A stretch of 64,000 nt of DNA from Absidia repens (lineage: Eukaryota > Mucoromycota > Mucoromycetes > Mucorales > Cunninghamellaceae), in NCBI GenBank assembly GCA_002105175.1, contig MCGE01000022.1:434001-498000 (forward strand), given 5' to 3'. Each line of letters starts with the position of its first letter. The first letter of the stretch is position 1. Shown piece after piece: positions 10,090 through 21,942 of the stretch. The position numbers and the translations under genes are program-made. The notes under the pieces were generated by a model that worked only from the letters and a program-made list of their open reading frames with translations, did no database searches and was not told the DNA's origin.

Positions 10090-13000
10090 CTAAGAACGGG
10101 AAGAATTCAAGATCCAAGGATGTTCAAAGGCCTGCTCGGGGGTAATACGCTGAGCAGGGTCCCATTGCAAGCATTGTTGTAAAAAATCCACAAAGTTATC
10201 ATGGCTTGATCCTCCAGAGTGTTTCGATTGAAAAACGTTTTCCAGGGGTTTGGTGCCTGGGTATCGTTTCTTTCCTTTGGCATTGGCGACAATTCGAGGT
10301 TGGCCCATGGAATCAAAAAAGTACTTGCGTCGAGAACTTTTTTCAATCAATGCCTTGGACGGGACACCCATGACTTCCATAATGCATGCCAGTTGTTCAT
10401 GTTCGTTTTCACCAGGAAACAGTGGGTACCCGCTACGTAGTTCCGCCAAGATACACCCCACACTCCACATGTCAATGGCCATCCCATAGTTCATGCCCAG
10501 AATCACCTCAGGAGACCGGTAAAACCGACTTTGGATATAGGTATACACTATATATAAATATATAAAGTTAAATGGGAGAGAAAAGAGAAAAAAGAAGTTG
10601 TTTTTTGGTTACCTTTTTGGTTTTCTAAACACGAGCTACCAAAATCAATGACTTTGATGACACTCCTCTGGGGCGATTTCAGCAGGATATTCTACGAAGT
10701 TAAAAAAAAAAAGTATGAATGTAAGCGTTAGGCGGGAAAGGGAGGTGCAATCTGTAGGCTGCTTTTTTTTTTTTTTTTTTTTTTTTTTTTTGTTTGGGAG
10801 GGGGACAGTTACCTCTGGTTTCAAATCACAGTGAATCAGCTTGTGCTTGTGTAATAAGGACAATGAGTTGAGAATTTGAGTGGCAAACCTATACCAACAA
10901 TTGAATAGAGGATGAGTCCACTATTGTCGTCAATGTCGCTATCCCCCTTTTTTTTTTATCATTTTACCGTCGGATCAGACCCATGCTGAAGCCTTGGAAC
11001 TGGTTACTTTTGATGAATTCATAAAGATTGATACTGAGACATTCAAACACAATACAGAGGTGGTTTCTAAACTCGAAATGGTCCACCATACGTACATTAT
11101 TATGCCTATCATCCTCATCCTAGCGTTTCCCCCGCAAAAAAAAGTAGTCAAAAAATAGACAATGGTCAGTTCCAAATATATATAAAGATGCTTCCCCCCC
11201 CCTTTTCTTTTCCCCACATACCCATTTCACCAGTTTTTCTAAAATATCAATTTCCACCTGGGCTTGTGAATAGAAGCGTTTCTTGTTCCGAATCAATTTC
11301 ACCGCGACAGTCAATCCACTTTTATGGTCAAAACATTTGAGCACTTGGCCAAACGAGCCTTTTCCAAGGATAGACAGGACTTCATAACGGTAGGCCAAAT
11401 GGTCACGCAATATAATGTGATAATCCCCACGTTCATCATCATATCCATCATTCCATTCCACATCGCTCGATTTCTTGGTTTGCTGTTGTTGTTGGTGGTG
11501 TTGGTTGCGTTTCTGGCAGTCCGGTTGACCCATAAAGTAAATGGATGAGAATTTTTGCATTTCAATCTTTTCAAAATCTGTCAAAAAATAGCCACCGAGT
11601 TTCATTCCCTGTTGAGGACTCATTGCTGCTCGTCTTTCCATGGGAAAAGGTTCTACTTTGTCTGAAGTGGTGCTGCTGGTGAGCTTGTTGGTGGTGGTTG
11701 AATGGCCGCCGCCTCGAATCACGATTCTTCCTTTCTTGCTGGTATGGAGAGGTGTGCTAGTTGTAGTGCTGGTGCTGGTTTTGTTGTTGTTCGTGGATCG
11801 CCATGAATCGCTTTCACTCACCAAGGCTTGTAATCGTTCATGTAATGTAGGCACTCGGTTGCGTCGAGGATCGCTGCTTTCTCCTATCGTTCAAGTCAAA
11901 ATAAAAGATGTTAGTCCTTTGATGTGTCTATCACATAAAAAAAAAACCATCCATTTTCTTTCAAACTTACCTGTCGGTTTGACTGACGCTGATACACCAA
12001 GACCTGTTCTTGTTGAAATCGTGCTGATTTTCCTTGTGCGCCCATGCGACCCTGTGGCATCCAGAAGAGACACTGATGACTTATTGCTATGATGATGTTG
12101 CCCCGTTTGTTTGTTGTTGCTGCTGCTGGTGGTGACTTGGCTAGTGCTTGTACGCATGGTGACGGAAGAATGCTGCTTTCTTAAAATAGGATCCACTGGG
12201 CGGTTCGTTTTGGTGGAAGTTGTGCCACTCAGCATTCCTGGAGGTGCTATATAAGAGGCAGAGGATGGGTCATTATTGCTGGAGGTCGAGTAAATCATGG
12301 TGGAAGCGCCGACTTTTGTGGATGGCTTTGCTACTTTTTCATCATCCATGTCGTCGTCATCGTCGTCGTCGTCATTATCGTCGTTGTCGGCGTCATCGTC
12401 TGTAGAGGTGGTCGCCAGTTGCGATTTCGATGTTTTCAACAGTGGGATCTTTGTGGGTGTTTTGGCGGTGGTGACCAAGATGGGTTCGAGTTTCATGGGC
12501 GGCAGTACCAATGGCGCGGCGGATGGTGGCGCTAAATTTCCAGGAAGTGTCTATCAAGAAAGGGTGGAGGTAATCAATCAATCAAAAAAGAAAAAAAAAG
12601 CACATATGTGCGATCAGCATTTAGTTTACCTTGCCCCTTCTCCTTCCTGTTGATTTCAATTGTGTGGTGCTAGTTTTGTTGGAAGTAGAAGTAGTCGATG
12701 ATGTCACCCGGGATCTTGCACTTGTTGATTTACCAGGGGATTGCGAGAGAGAAACAACACGAAGTCGAAGAGAGTTGTTGTTGGTGTCCGCTGATGAATC
12801 GTCGGCAGAAACATCTTGCAAATCTTGTTGCTTTCGTAGTGCTGGTATGGTAGAGGTGGTGGTGACCATGCTGGTTTTTCTTAATCTGGCAGGTGGTGAG
12901 GCCAGGCTGGATGGTTTGGTTAACATGGACACATGCCGCGTTCTTTGTTGTCGAGGAGTTGTAGTTGAATCTAAGGATTTTCTGCTATCCTCTAATGATT

Positions 13001-14294
13001 GTTGAGTAGTACTAGATTTTGGTCTTTGTCGTGAGGGAGGGCCTGTCAATGTAGTTTTTGGAGCTGGCTTTGTCGATGACTTGATATTAATGGAGGACGA
13101 AGGAGTGGAGGATGATTCCAAAGTAGGATGCTGGTGCGCTAGTGTGGAGAGAGTGCGTAACCGTCGGCGACTGGTTGATGTCAATGACGACCTTTGTTGA
13201 GATGATGATTTTGTTAGGTTACGATGATCAGAGGAGGTGGGAGAGGATGGGGACGAAGCGGATGAGGAAGAGGAAGACGATGTCGAATCCAATAACGCAG
13301 CCAATCCGCCAGAAGAAGAAACGGACGAGACAAGGCGAGACGATCTAGCAGTCATTTTGTTGGAGGTGGAGGCAATGGGATTGGTAGTTGGAGATGGAGG
13401 GGAGGAGGAGGAGTGTTGACTTTTTGTTCGCTGTAAAAGTCGATGTTTCTGTTGAGATGAGGAGGAACCTACAGGGGCTGGAGGCGAAGTCATCTGATAT
13501 GAGGATCGGATAGAAGATAGCGAAGGTGATGTTGGTGACACTAGACTAAACTTTTTTTCCTTGTCGACAAACACTGGATGATGATGAGAGGATAATGAGT
13601 TTGGTAAATTGCGATGAGTGGAAAGTTTGTTGCTATTATTGCGTTTGGTCGTGCTGATACTAGGTAAAGGAGGAGAAGAGGCATCGGCGGTATGTGAATG
13701 TTCATCAAGAGTTCCACTGGAAGGAACGCTGCAAGAAGAAGAAGAGGCAAAAGTCGCTGATATAGGAGAAACGGTGGTATCATTGGTGGTAGGTGATGAT
13801 ATTTCTTGTTGTTGCTGTGATCTTCTTTTGAGACGATAATTGGCGAGACGTTGAGCAGAAGCAGCGATAAGGCCTTCCAAATCCTCCAAACTAGCATCAT
13901 GCAAAGAAATACTAGAAGAGTCTTCGTCAGTGGTGTTGATGGTGCTTGTATCGTTCATATCCATTTCAACACTTGTGCGTTGTGAAGGTGATGAGGTTGA
14001 GGGTGTCCTTGTTGAATCATTAAGTTGACGATAGCGTGATGCTGAGGTGAAAGAGTTGCCCAGTTCAACACGACGTCGACTCCAATGCGTGGCTTCGGTA
14101 ATATGTTGATCTAGATCGTGCAACTGCCTCAACCGTTCTGCTTGTCGATCATTAGTGTGAGACGATCGCTGATGTTGATGATAAAGATGATATGGTGAAG
14201 ACGCGGTGAGAGAAGCCGATGATGATGATGAAGGGTTTGGAATAGGATCAAAATCGGCATCGACATAACTGTTGTAAATGGAAGACTTGCTCAT
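10090..14294 (-). CDS. DYRK-family protein kinase (class 2, Pom1/DYRK2-like)
   Basis: Seven exons on the minus strand: 14294-12630, 12550-11971, 11883-11222, 11119-10968, 10888-10813, 10691-10613, 10547-10090; 1223 aa. The first ~850 residues are Ser/Thr/Arg-rich and probably disordered, with an Asp run near 590. A DYRK-homology (DH) box follows ([19 protein letters not shown]), then the kinase domain: P-loop GKGSFG (about 922-927), VAVK lysine (about 944), HCDLKPEN catalytic loop (Asp about 1041), DFGSS, and the activation loop [14 protein letters not shown] with the YxY pair (1073/1075) whose second Tyr is autophosphorylated in DYRKs. The C-terminus ends soon after subdomain XI ([11 protein letters not shown]). 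Class-2 DYRKs such as fission yeast Pom1 set cell polarity and division timing; that role here is inferred. A GTAAGC at 14369-14364 and TTTATAG just before the ATG suggest a 5' UTR intron. Confidence 0.92.
10763..10791. repeat. Poly(T) tract in intron of the DYRK gene
   Basis: 29 consecutive Ts on the plus strand (A run in the transcript) inside the intron between the HCDLKPE and NILL exons. Confidence 0.95.
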
Positions 14295-15070
14295 AGCCTA
14301 TAAAGTAAAAGGAAAAGTGCGTCAGTTTATCTATACGTGCCCGTGAGTAAACGTTTCTAGTTTGCTTACATTTAGGTGATCAAGAAAATACAATAATATG
14401 GCTGAGCTTATTTGGTGGTGATGGGTTGTAAGATGGGTATTGTGGTTTGTCCAGAAGGAGAAAGGGAAAAAATTGTCTATAAGGTAGATGAAAAGGGAGA
14501 GAGTCAGTTTTATTTATTCCATATACTACCATTTATGTACCATCAAAAAGGAGAAGGCCTACTTACCAAAAAGTCCAAACAGATATAAGAGAAATAGGTA
14601 TACTACAATGGCAATAGCATTGTCCGCCTATGGCTTTTTATTCCTTGTTTGGTGTTTTTATTGCAAAGGGTATGTTCTTTTAATAAAAGGAAAGAGAGAG
14701 GAAAACGAAGAATTGTGCTGTTTTACCCCAAATTCACAATAAAAGGAGAGAGGGAAGGTGGAAAAGAAAGCGCGAAGAAAAAAAAAAGTGCAAATGGCGG
14801 AATAAAAACAGAAAATTTGGCTGCAAAATAATCGGGAGACCACTACACGATTTGAACAACGAACCAATAAGCAACCGGTCTTCATGTTTATTAAATGACA
14901 ATGAAAACCACCATTGATACTCTTTTACTAAAAAAAAAAAAAAAGCAGACACATTACGTAGCGTACAATATAAATAATGCTTTTTGTACCGTATGATGCA
15001 GTGTTTATATTTAATCGGCGACCAGGCTTGTTTTTTTATGATGACCAAATGATGATGGAACTCGGTAAGG

Positions 15071-15106
<36 letters not shown>

Positions 15107-15768
15107 GGAGCGCGGTGGGCGGCGGCAAAGGGTTAGGGGACACATTTTTAGCCTTGTAAATGGGTTTTTATTTATCCTCACTCGGTACTTTTTTTGTTTG
15201 GGCAGCGTGACTTTTTCTTTTTAGCACCCCTTTCATGAAACAGAAACCCATCACATTGGCACCAGCTTACTACAGCAGCGTCAATTATTGTACAATATTG
15301 ATACTGTAATATCATATGCAAAAAGGAAAAAAACGGAAGGTTTTCACGATAATACAGCTTTTCTTCACCATGATAAATAAAAATTGAAAGAGTTTATCTC
15401 CTGATCTTCTGGTGATGGTGACATTCGTACTGTAGGTGAGAGAATCGGACATCCTATTTCCAGCAATAAACAAAAAGAACATGGCGACAACCCATCATAA
15501 GTGAAAAAGGGTTACAACTTTTTGATATGCAGGTCAGTGGACTAGAGGAAAACTTGGATTTATTTCCTTGTATAGGCTGGGACCTGATCTTATAAACCAA
15601 TCATATCGAAGAATCAAATCATTATCATTTTGAAGGTGGGAAAAAAATTCTTTTTGAACCCCCGCTTTTTCCTTTTTATAATCAACCCATTTTTTTTCTT
15701 TTCTTTTCCTTCTTTCTTTTTCCTCCTCATATTACTACTTTTTTTTATATATATACACACACACTTCA
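14295..15768. other. Divergent intergenic region between DYRK kinase and F-box genes
   Basis: AT-rich. It contains the probable 5' UTR intron of the kinase gene (about 14298-14369), an unusual 28-A run directly followed by 9 Gs (15071-15107), and a TATATATATA stretch followed by CACACACAC just before the F-box start. No convincing gene was seen. Confidence 0.5.
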
Positions 15769-17286
15769 ATGCAATCATTAACCACAGAATTGATTGATCG
15801 CATTACCTCGTTTTGCCACACCACACAAGAAAAAGCCAGACTCGGACGTGTGAATCGGCGTTATTACTACGCCAGTCGTCGTCGATTATTCAACAAGGTC
15901 ACTATCACCAGTCCTCAACAATACAAATCCTTTATCAATCATTTGGAATTATTTCAACAAACGGATGTGTTACGATTTGTTCGTACGTTGGATCTTTCTA
16001 GCTATACTGTGCGGGGTTCAGGGTGGACGGAACATCAAGCAAAAACAACAGTGGTGGCGGCTGATTTGGCCCGGTGGATCTCATTATGTCGCTTTTTACA
16101 ACAACTAGTCATTGGCGATGAATTGATGTATGTGTTTGTGGAACCTGATGTGATGAGGGCTATTTTTACCACGGATCATCCCTTTTTGCAAGTCATTGAT
16201 TTCACAGGTTTTTGTGATCAAAAAGTGACGCAGGCCATGGCCGATCTTTTTCAACAACAACAACAACAAACCTGCAACAAAAAAATCGACAACGACAACA
16301 ATGGTGTTGGACTAGAGTCTCCCTTGCTAGTATCCACGACTCTTGGCCAACAACAATACTCTGTAAGTGATCTAGCTGATGCGACTGATGGTTTAGACCG
16401 AATGGATGTACATGAATGGAAAATGCCCCCACGATTGACACAACTCTCCTTCCATCTTTGCATGGCTCTCTCTCCAAGTCTCTTCTTTGCACCCTTTTTT
16501 GAACGACTTGCAAGCAATGGCAACACTATCACACGATTGGATTTGGCATACACACCTATCACCAACCAAGTATTTACACATGTCCAGCCATCCAGTCTAA
16601 CACATCTCAATCTCCAAGGGTGCCGGGGAATTCATTGTTGTTCCGGGAATGAAACGAATATGGCGCGGTTTTTGCGGCAATGCACAAATCTGGTGGAGTT
16701 GAATCTGAATATGCATTTCAACGGTGTGGCGATGGGTAATCAATTCTGTGGGTCATGTTTGGCGGGGTTTTTACGGCGGGATGTGGGCAATATGCATCAG
16801 CTCTCTGTCCTGGATTTGGGTGGTCAGGCACACCTGACTGATGATCTTCTCAACAGCATTCCAACATCCACATTATCAAAACTTCATTATTTCTCGGTGG
16901 CCTATTCCCAGGCGGTGACGTTGGATGGATCCATGACTGGTCTCTTGGACAAAATGCATCAATTGGAATATCTTAATGTGACAAGGACAAGTATCAACGC
17001 ATCACCTCGGTTATTGTCTTTATTACTATCTCATTGCAGCAGCAACAGCAATACGGGTCAATTACAGGTGGTGGAAGTCGATGGAACCAAGTCAGTCTCC
17101 CCCAATCAACCACAACAACAACAATCTCCCAGTGGGAAGAATGAATGGTGCTTTAGTCAGCAAGGTCGACGTGGTTATTATGCTCGTCCAGGTGTGGATC
17201 CAAGATTCAAGTACTCACAAAAGTTATTATTATTGGATGAACAACCTCAATCTCCTATGATGAAATACTGGAGCTTTTCTCATTAG
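15769..17286 (+). CDS. F-box protein with leucine-rich-repeat-like region
   Basis: Single exon, 505 aa. The N-terminal 45 residues fit an F-box (LTTELIDRITSFCHTTQEKARLGRVNRRYYYASRRRLF), the surface that recruits SKP1 of SCF ubiquitin ligases. The rest carries irregular leucine-rich strands (VRTLDLSSYTV, ITRLDLAYTPI, LTHLNLQGCRGI, LVELNLNM, LSVLDLGG, LEYLNVTRTSI) as in AMN1/GRR1-type F-box/LRR proteins, interrupted by Gln runs. It would select a substrate for ubiquitination; the target is unknown. The start is preceded by a T-rich leader with TATATATATACACACAC. Poly(A) signal AATAAA at 17355-17360. No intron was found, unlike most neighbours. Confidence 0.8.
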   Translation: MQSLTTELIDRITSFCHTTQEKARLGRVNRRYYYASRRRLFNKVTITSPQQYKSFINHLELFQQTDVLRFVRTLDLSSYTVRGSGWTEHQAKTTVVAADLARWISLCRFLQQLVIGDELMYVFVEPDVMRAIFTTDHPFLQVIDFTGFCDQKVTQAMADLFQQQQQQTCNKKIDNDNNGVGLESPLLVSTTLGQQQYSVSDLADATDGLDRMDVHEWKMPPRLTQLSFHLCMALSPSLFFAPFFERLASNGNTITRLDLAYTPITNQVFTHVQPSSLTHLNLQGCRGIHCCSGNETNMARFLRQCTNLVELNLNMHFNGVAMGNQFCGSCLAGFLRRDVGNMHQLSVLDLGGQAHLTDDLLNSIPTSTLSKLHYFSVAYSQAVTLDGSMTGLLDKMHQLEYLNVTRTSINASPRLLSLLLSHCSSNSNTGQLQVVEVDGTKSVSPNQPQQQQSPSGKNEWCFSQQGRRGYYARPGVDPRFKYSQKLLLLDEQPQSPMMKYWSFSH

Positions 17287-17869
17287 TGTCCCTTTTTTTT
17301 GTTTTACTTAGTTACTTATTTTACTTATTTATACCATTTGTCTTTTTTTCTAATAATAAATCACATATATACATATATATTATACTTGATTTTATTTTAC
17401 TTTATTGTCTTTTTGCTACTGTGTTGGGCTTAATATTGGTTTGTGTCACCATCATTGGAAATAAAGGTGGTTGGCTTTTTTTTTCATTTTTGTTATATTT
17501 GGACTCCTCTCTCTTTTCTCTTTTCTCTCTTTCTTCTCCCTTCATTCATTCTTCATCCTCCTCATCTAATCTCACCCTTTTATCTTCAAACTAAAAAAAA
17601 AAACCTTTTGTCTTTTACTACTTCCTCAACCCCTCCTTTATCTTACTCCTTTACCTACATACACTTTTTTTCTTCTTTTTTTTTCTTTATCTTTTTTTAT
17701 ATATATCTTTTTTACCGCGTCTTACACTGGTTTTTATTTATTGACTACTGGTATACCTTTTTTCATTGTCATACACATACACACATACACGCAACACGCA
17801 GTCTCTCTCAATCTCTCTCTCTGTCCTTCCCTTTGAATATTATATACACAAACACCAACAAAAATATAA
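17287..17869. other. Intergenic: F-box 3' UTR and long pyrimidine-rich leader of the Rap1-type GTPase gene
   Basis: The first ~100 bases are 3' UTR. From about 17480 the plus strand is almost only C and T (CTCTCTTTTCTC type), a typical strong-promoter leader in fungi. It holds long Phe/Ser-rich open frames that look like leader artefacts. Confidence 0.5.
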
Positions 17870-18593
17870 ATGAGGGAATACAAACTTGTAGTACTTGGAT
17901 CTGGTGGTGTTGGCAAATCAGCATTGGTAACAAAACATGATGGGATTTTATTACTCTTATTATTGCAAAGGTTGTTGTCACTTACGCAAAAGTCTTTTGT
18001 TTCTTTATTAGACCGTACAATTCGTCCAGTCGATATTTGTGGAAAAATACGATCCTACTATTGAAGACTCGTATCGAAAACAAGTTGAAGTGGATGGACA
18101 ACAATGTATGCTTGAAATCCTGGATACAGCGGGTACCGAGCAGTTTACAGCTATGCGGGATCTTTATATGAAAAATGGACAAGGCTTTATCTTGGTGTTT
18201 TCTATCACAAGTATGGTGACATTGACCGATTTACACGAACTCAAGGAACAAATATTGCGTGTGAAGGACACAGATCATGTAAGTCAGGATAAAAAGGGCG
18301 GTGGCATATCTTCTTGATGACTATAGATAGGGCATAAACTAATAATCAAGCTTTGTATCTAGGTACCTATGGTTCTTGTTGGAAACAAGTGCGATTTGGA
18401 AGAAGAACGTGCTGTGTCTCGAGAACAAGGGATGATGCTCTCACAAAAATGGGGTGGAAAGCCATTCTATGAAACTTCAGCTCGATTCAAAATCAATGTG
18501 GATGAAGTCTTTTATGATGTGGTACGACAAATCAACAAGCAAATGCCTACCAAAGATAAGACAAAGAAGAAATTCAAGTGCCTGATTCTGTGA
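17870..18593 (+). CDS. RSR1: Rap1/RSR1 (BUD1) Ras-family small GTPase
   Basis: Three exons: 17870-17926, 18012-18278, 18363-18593; 184 aa, the same length as animal Rap1A. It has the P-loop [10 protein letters not shown], effector loop [16 protein letters not shown], switch [24 protein letters not shown] with the Rap-typical Thr where Ras has Gln61, NKCD and ETSA guanine-specificity motifs, a Lys-rich tail and CLIL at the C-terminus. The final Leu predicts geranylgeranylation and membrane attachment. In yeasts RSR1/BUD1 links cortical landmarks to Cdc42 for polarity; in other fungi it guides hyphal growth. All introns are GT-AG and in frame. Confidence 0.96.
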
Positions 18594-19036
18594 TTTGATC
18601 TTCCTTTCCCTTTAGTCTAGTTTAGCTTAGTTTTATTCTCTTATTATTCTTATTCTTTTATTCTATTTATTCCATATTCACAAAAATCAAAAATCAAAAA
18701 AAAAAACATATATACACAAAGAAAGGTCTTCTCCTCTCATGGCTCTTTCTCTCTCCCTTTTTTTTTTTTTACCCTTCTCCTTCAAGTATATTACTCAAAT
18801 AGTTATTATATGTACTTTTTTTTTGAATCACTCAGTCACTTTCTATTCTTCTTAGTTTATATATATTATCCCTTTCCCCCCTCCTCCTCTATAATTATGT
18901 ACCTCTCCTATCCACTTCTTCCCTTACAACACATTGATACACACACACACAAATACTTATTTTTTTTTATATATCAATAAAAATAAAAATCAATAAAAAA
19001 AAAGCTTTATATCGAATCATTTTATTTGCAGTTGTC
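18594..19036. other. Convergent intergenic region
   Basis: 3' UTRs of the GTPase gene (+) and of the small secreted protein gene (-). Pyrimidine-rich with several AATAAA copies (for example 18976-18981). No gene seen. Confidence 0.5.
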
Positions 19037-19477
19037 TTATTTTCCGCCACTGTTCAATAAATTGCCTAAATCAATATCTAAATCTGCGTCAAGATCATCT
19101 TGTAGTGTATCCATGGCTTCAATGACTCCTTTAAATACTCGTTCCAAAGGATCGGGCAGACGAATAGCACCATCATGGCGTAATCCATTCACCAAACGGA
19201 CCAATGATTCTACCATGTTACGGAGTTGTTTTTTATCTTCAGCGCTAGCTACAATTTTAGCTTTGCCATCAGCGGAGGCAGGTTCTTTATCTTCCTTGTC
19301 TTCCTGATCTTCTCCGCCAGCGGTAGGGACATGTACGGGGCCTCTTTTGACTCGACGCATTCCAGCTGCAGGCATCATCACGCCATCGCCTCGGAATCGT
19401 TGGTCGGGCATAGCCATGGTCATACCTATGCATGCACACACAAAGGCTAATAATAGTAAATAGGTTTTAGATAACAT
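19037..19477 (-). CDS. Small secreted protein with dibasic (Kex2-type) site, unknown family
   Basis: Single exon, 146 aa. Residues 1-22 form a signal peptide (MLSKTYLLLLAFVCACIGMTMA). A short segment follows and ends in RRVKR at 41-45, a candidate Kex2 cleavage site, leaving a ~100-residue mature part. This is acidic and helical: an Asp/Glu-rich stretch, an amphipathic helix (KKQLRNMVESLVRLVNGL), and a tail (LQDDLDADLDIDLGNLL). It has no cysteines after the signal peptide. I do not recognise the family. The layout (signal, pro-part, KR, helical acidic body) fits a processed secreted peptide or wall/surface protein. The T-rich leader and CTTTT tracts upstream on the minus strand suggest good expression. 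Confidence 0.7.
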   Translation of the reverse strand: MLSKTYLLLLAFVCACIGMTMAMPDQRFRGDGVMMPAAGMRRVKRGPVHVPTAGGEDQEDKEDKEPASADGKAKIVASAEDKKQLRNMVESLVRLVNGLRHDGAIRLPDPLERVFKGVIEAMDTLQDDLDADLDIDLGNLLNSGGK

Positions 19478-20141
19478 TTTGTTTTTTTTTGTTTGGAATT
19501 GTAATAGTAGTATAGTATATCAGAGGAAAGGAAAAAAATAAAACAAAAGCTGGTGGGTATTTATAATACAAAGGATGGCAAAAAAAAAACAAAAAAAAAA
19601 CAAGGAGGGTATCTACACAAAACGTATGACAAAGGAGTAAGTAATATAATAATATAAAATAAAATAAAATACACAATGGTATCCAAGGAGTAAATAAAAT
19701 CATTAATATCAAGTAGAAAACCACACGTTCTTCTACTATACATGGATACTATGGTGTTGACGGTGAGACATAATAAAGAAGCTTTGCTCCCTCAAATTAC
19801 AATAGCCTTTTGGTTTTAATCATATTGTTATCATTGATTGAATCCAAAGCATACATTTTTGCATACTATTTCCCGATCACTCCACGTGTTTTTCTATTCC
19901 CTTACCCCTTCCTCTTTGACACTACACTACAAACACACAATTATTCAATCAATACAAGCAAAAACACAATACACACACTGCACGGACACACATAAATATA
20001 TAAACAAATTTCTTTATTGGAGTAAAAAACTAACTATAAAAGGGGGAGGCAAGCATATAGTCCAAAGGCAAAAAGTTGATGGGTTGAGTTGGCTTGGGGA
20101 TGTAAGTGAGAGTGTGTGTAATATATAAATTATAATCAAAT
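19478..20141. other. Intergenic: promoter of the small secreted protein and 3' UTR of the complex I subunit
   Basis: AT-rich with ACACACA runs near 19970. No gene seen. Confidence 0.5.
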
Positions 20142-21004
20142 CTAAGCAGTGGTGTAGCACTTCATGGGGAAGTAAGAGCCTAACAAAAAAAAAAAAAAAA
20201 AAAAAAAAAAGAAAAAGTCAGTTATATTGACAATCCTATGCACAACTTCAACTCAAACATAAAATAACTTACCATCATCAGGGAGAACGAAATCTTCAGA
20301 TTCTTTCCAGGCAACAGGACGACCCCAGTTGGGAGTAGGAGCAGCCTTACCATTAGCGCTGTAAAGGATCTTTTGGTTAAGCACTTGAGTCAAAGGCTTG
20401 GCTTCTTGAATATGTTGCACGGCCGTTTCACCTTCGGGACTATAAAGAAGGGGAGGGGGAGTGATAAGTAAATATATATATATATATATACAAGAGTCGA
20501 ATGATAATGTGGGTGCTACTTACAGAGCTTCAGGTGCCTTGGCACCTTCAAGAAGACCAGCCACGTTTTGTTGAGTGTACACGGCAAGACGAGGGTAATT
20601 GCGACGAGCATCACGTTGGAAGTAATAATTGTTGCTCACATTGGACGCAGCAGACTTGGGATACACGTACTTTTCAGGTCGAGAACTAGAAGAGAAATCA
20701 AATAAAAATGTAATTGAGTAGGTTGTTGATGTTGTTGGTGGGGAGGAGGAGGAAGAAGATAGTTGATATCTATAAATGAGAATTTAAGAAAAAATGATAA
20801 ATCGATTTTGTCATTACCCAGGAGCAGGAGTACGGAAACTACCCACAGGGGGCACACCATTGCTAGACAAAGGGTTCTTGAAAAGAAAAAAGGATAGATG
20901 TTAGGTTGGTGTGTCAAAAAAACAAATAATTTATATCGTCTACATGGTCTTACCACAGAGAAGTATTTCTTCACCCAAGACCAGGTCTTTGAATTCCACG
21001 ACAT
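20142..21004 (-). CDS. NDUFA7: Mitochondrial complex I accessory subunit NDUFA7/NUZM (B14.5a)
   Basis: Five exons on the minus strand: 21004-20954, 20876-20818, 20685-20524, 20439-20273, 20179-20142; 158 aa. The central part (SNVSNNYYFQRDARRNYPRLAVYTQQ) matches the NNYYxxRDxRR signature of NDUFA7/NUZM, an accessory subunit on the matrix arm of NADH:ubiquinone oxidoreductase. The N-terminus MSWNSKTWSWVKKYFSV is short and basic/aromatic. An in-frame ATG six codons upstream (21022) exists, but TTGATAG before the chosen ATG looks like a 5' UTR intron acceptor, so the downstream start is preferred. The C-terminus ends in GSYFPMKCYTTA. Confidence 0.82.
20472..20490. repeat. (AT)n microsatellite in NDUFA7 intron
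   Basis: Uninterrupted AT dinucleotides within the third intron of the complex I subunit gene. Confidence 0.9.
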
Positions 21005-21553
21005 GACTATCAATAATAACAAAACAAAGAGTCGTTAATCATAGCTTTATGCTGAGGATAATCACTGATAAACATACCTATAATATATACTTATTGGTAA
21101 TGTAAGAAGTAGAGAGAAAAAAAAAATATGAGGAGGATTGAATTTTTTTTTTTGTTTTGGCCGCCAGACCCAAAAAAAAATGATGTCACGCTCCCGTCAG
21201 CGGCTATCGAAATTGTCTCAGGTACATGCTGTCAAAAAAAAGAAAAGAAAGAGGCGTTAATATATTCGGATTTTGGGCTTGATTGGTTCAACCTCTTTTC
21301 GCATGCAGAAAGGGTTATATGATAAAACTAACAAAAAATATTCTTCCAGTACAATATACCATACACCATCACACACTGCGAATAACGAAGATTGTGATCA
21401 CTTCAGTTTATTGTTGTCAAAAATATAATAGTATATATATATATTCAAAAAGAAAAAAGAGTACGAAGCTAAACTTGACTAAAAAAAAAAAAACCGTAAG
21501 ACTATACTACAAAAAACTCCTTTCCTCCTTCCGCTATCGCATTCTTGTCTGAA
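21005..21553. other. Intergenic: VAC14 3' UTR and NDUFA7 promoter
   Basis: Both flanking genes are on the minus strand. AT-rich, with TATATATATA near 21430. The open frames are low-complexity. Confidence 0.5.
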
Positions 21554-21890
21554 TCACGCTTTCCGGTTCTTTCTTGTACCAAGAATCCGAGGCACTGAGC
21601 CAGCCGCCGTCCCCGAAGAACCACGTGTATGACCATTGCCACCATGACCACCACTGCCACCGCTGGTTGTTGATCGTTCATGAGCATCATTGATCCCAGA
21701 CGAGGACGACGTACCCCCACCACCAACACCACTACCACGTCCACCTGATTTTGTAAGAATATGGTTACTAGTAGTGTTGCTGTTAGAGTCTTCCCGCACC
21801 ATGCTATTTTGTCCGCTGGATCCATTGCTTCCAACACTTCCATTGCCTAAACAATAAAACATCCAGTTAAATTCCTCTCTCCATCCCAGT

Positions 21891-21942
<52 letters not shown>

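Noticed and set aside
15071..15107. 28-A run followed by 9 Gs as a retroposed poly(A) tail
   Set aside because: No retrogene, target duplication or transcript-like body precedes it.
21502..21843. 113-residue open frame as the VAC14 C-terminus
   Set aside because: It needs the cryptic 32-nt exon; the direct junction keeps the frame and gives a Gly/Ser/Asn tail more typical of a fungal low-complexity end.
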